DNA of 64,000 bases, from positions 1,054,001 through 1,118,000 of the forward strand of contig NZ_JQLN01000007.1 of NCBI RefSeq assembly GCF_000744225.1, given 5' to 3'. The notes beneath the pieces are model-generated. The model saw only the letters and a list, made by a program, of their open reading frames with translations, was not told the DNA's origin and ran no database searches. Position numbers and translations under genes: made by a program. Shown piece by piece: positions 63,247 through 64,000 of the stretch (position 1 is its first letter; each line of letters starts with the position of its first letter). This DNA is from Kitasatospora mediocidica KCTC 9733. GTDB taxonomy: Bacteria; Actinomycetota; Actinomycetes; Streptomycetales; Streptomycetaceae.

Positions 63247-64000
63247 GTGAGCGAGAACGTGCGGTTCATACGCATGGGCATCGGCGAGGGCGCGGTGCCG
63301 TACCAGGTCGCCTGGGAGGAGCAGCAGCGGCTGCACGCCCTGCGGCGGGCGGACGAGATCCCGGACACCGTGCTGCTGCTGGAGCACCAGCCGGTCTACA
63401 CGGCCGGCCGGCGCACCAAGCCCGAGGACCTGCCGCTGGACGGCACCCCCGTGGTGGAGGTCAACCGCGGCGGCGAGGGCACCTGGCACGGGCCCGGCCA
63501 GCTGATCGGCTACCCGATCGTCAAGCTGCCCGAGCCGATGGACGTCGTCGCGTACGTGCGCCGCCTGGAGGAGGCGCTGATCCGCGCCTGCACCGAGTTC
63601 GGCGTGGCGTCCAGCCGGGTCGAGGGCCGCAGCGGCGTCTGGGTGCTGGGCGAGGAACTGCCGGACGCCCGGGTGGACCCGTCCCAGGTGCTCGACATCG
63701 GGCGCCTCACCCTGCGGATGGGCCTGCCGCTGGGCATCGACCCGCGGCTGGCGGGTCCCGAGTACGCGCCCTCCAACGCCGGTCAGCGCGGCGACGACCG
63801 CAAGCTCGCGGCGATCGGCGTGCGGGTCGCGCGCGGCGTGACGATGCACGGCTTCGCGCTCAACTGCAACCCGGACATGACCTGGTTCGACCGGATCATC
63901 CCGTGCGGGATCCGGGACGCCGGAGTCGGCTCGCTCTCCACCGAGCTGGGCCGGGACGTCCCCGTGGGCGAGGCCCTGCCGGTGGTCGAGCGCTACCTGG
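63247..64000 (+). CDS. lipB: Lipoyl(octanoyl) transferase, truncated by the window end
   Basis: At least 251 codons, with no stop before base 64,000. Transfers octanoyl from acyl carrier protein to E2 and glycine-cleavage H proteins. The motifs RGGEGTWHGPGQLIGYPI (about 76-93), the DRKLAAIGVRVARGVTMHGFALN catalytic Lys region, cited in part, and the acyl-thioester Cys in IIPCGI are all visible. GTG 63247 has AAGGAG 5 nt upstream; GTG 63244 is an alternative. It serves the E2 protein encoded 13 kb upstream. lipA usually follows in actinomycetes, beyond the window. Confidence 0.95.
   Translation, partial: MSENVRFIRMGIGEGAVPYQVAWEEQQRLHALRRADEIPDTVLLLEHQPVYTAGRRTKPEDLPLDGTPVVEVNRGGEGTWHGPGQLIGYPIVKLPEPMDVVAYVRRLEEALIRACTEFGVASSRVEGRSGVWVLGEELPDARVDPSQVLDIGRLTLRMGLPLGIDPRLAGPEYAPSNAGQRGDDRKLAAIGVRVARGVTMHGFALNCNPDMTWFDRIIPCGIRDAGVGSLSTELGRDVPVGEALPVVERYL

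Overview
The window is a gene-dense, very GC-rich stretch of an actinomycete core chromosome, almost certainly Streptomycetaceae (Streptomyces or the close relative Kitasatospora). The grounds are the near-total G/C use at third codon positions, frequent GTG starts and probable leaderless starts, an actinobacterial bcc-aa3 respiratory cluster (ctaCDF, ctaE, qcrCAB), a PspA/PspAA pair, a cysteine desulfurase-TusA fusion, SAM-IV and c-di-AMP riboswitches, and a gene order running from a ROK glucokinase to lipB that resembles this part of Streptomyces chromosomes as I remember it. There is no phage, plasmid, CRISPR array, rRNA, tRNA or large mobile element.

Layout. 0.1-3.2 kb: leftward glucokinase, a small protein, an ArsA-like pseudo-ATPase and an SRPBCC lipid-binding protein, divergent from a long-chain acyl-CoA ligase (3.5-5.3 kb). 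5.3-8.0 kb: a GT4 glycosyltransferase and a GT87-type mannosyltransferase. 8.0-13.2 kb: a secreted HExxH protein and three NlpC/P60 cell-wall hydrolase paralogues, the middle one behind a c-di-AMP riboswitch. 13.4-17.8 kb: NYN-domain protein, zinc-ribbon protein, rhomboid protease, stand-alone RAM domain, and a class V aminotransferase behind a SAM-IV riboswitch. 18.1-29.7 kb: trpD, a receiver-like protein and the respiratory cluster: ctaE-qcrC-qcrA-qcrB rightward and ctaC-ctaD-ctaF leftward, with a GntR regulator and an L,D-transpeptidase between them. 30-34 kb: NifS-TusA fusion, PfkB kinase, lipoprotein, ErpA. 34-40.7 kb: GNAT protein, PLP decarboxylase with an Lrp regulator, quinone oxidoreductase, nadA, pspAA-pspA. 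41-45.4 kb: DUF3043 protein, methyltransferase, cobU-cobT-cobS. 45.6-50.8 kb: pepA, lpdA and the 2-oxo acid dehydrogenase E2 gene. 51-58.7 kb: assorted membrane, redox and regulatory genes plus a small palindromic MITE-like repeat. 59-64 kb: a 3-hydroxybutyrate dehydrogenase-like gene, an MHS transporter and a PucR-type regulator, then lipB, cut by the window edge.

How the genes fit together. The qcr/cta genes build the cytochrome bcc-aa3 chain. lpdA, the E2 gene and lipB supply and lipoylate the 2-oxo acid dehydrogenases that feed it. The NifS-TusA fusion and ErpA concern sulfur and Fe-S delivery. The NlpC/P60 genes and the L,D-transpeptidase remodel peptidoglycan.

Most notable: (i) two apparent single-base deletions in G/C-rich low-complexity coding sequence, in the E2 gene near 49,730 and a DUF2510 gene near 52,372, more likely sequence errors than biology but worth checking; (ii) two riboswitches, SAM-IV and c-di-AMP; (iii) a perfect 19-bp palindrome sitting on the ctaE start codon; (iv) an ArsA-like protein with a ruined P-loop; (v) two genes whose best start is a CTG overlapping the previous stop codon. 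I do not see a clearly new multi-gene system here. Family assignments are from reading the translated sequences; no database search was run.
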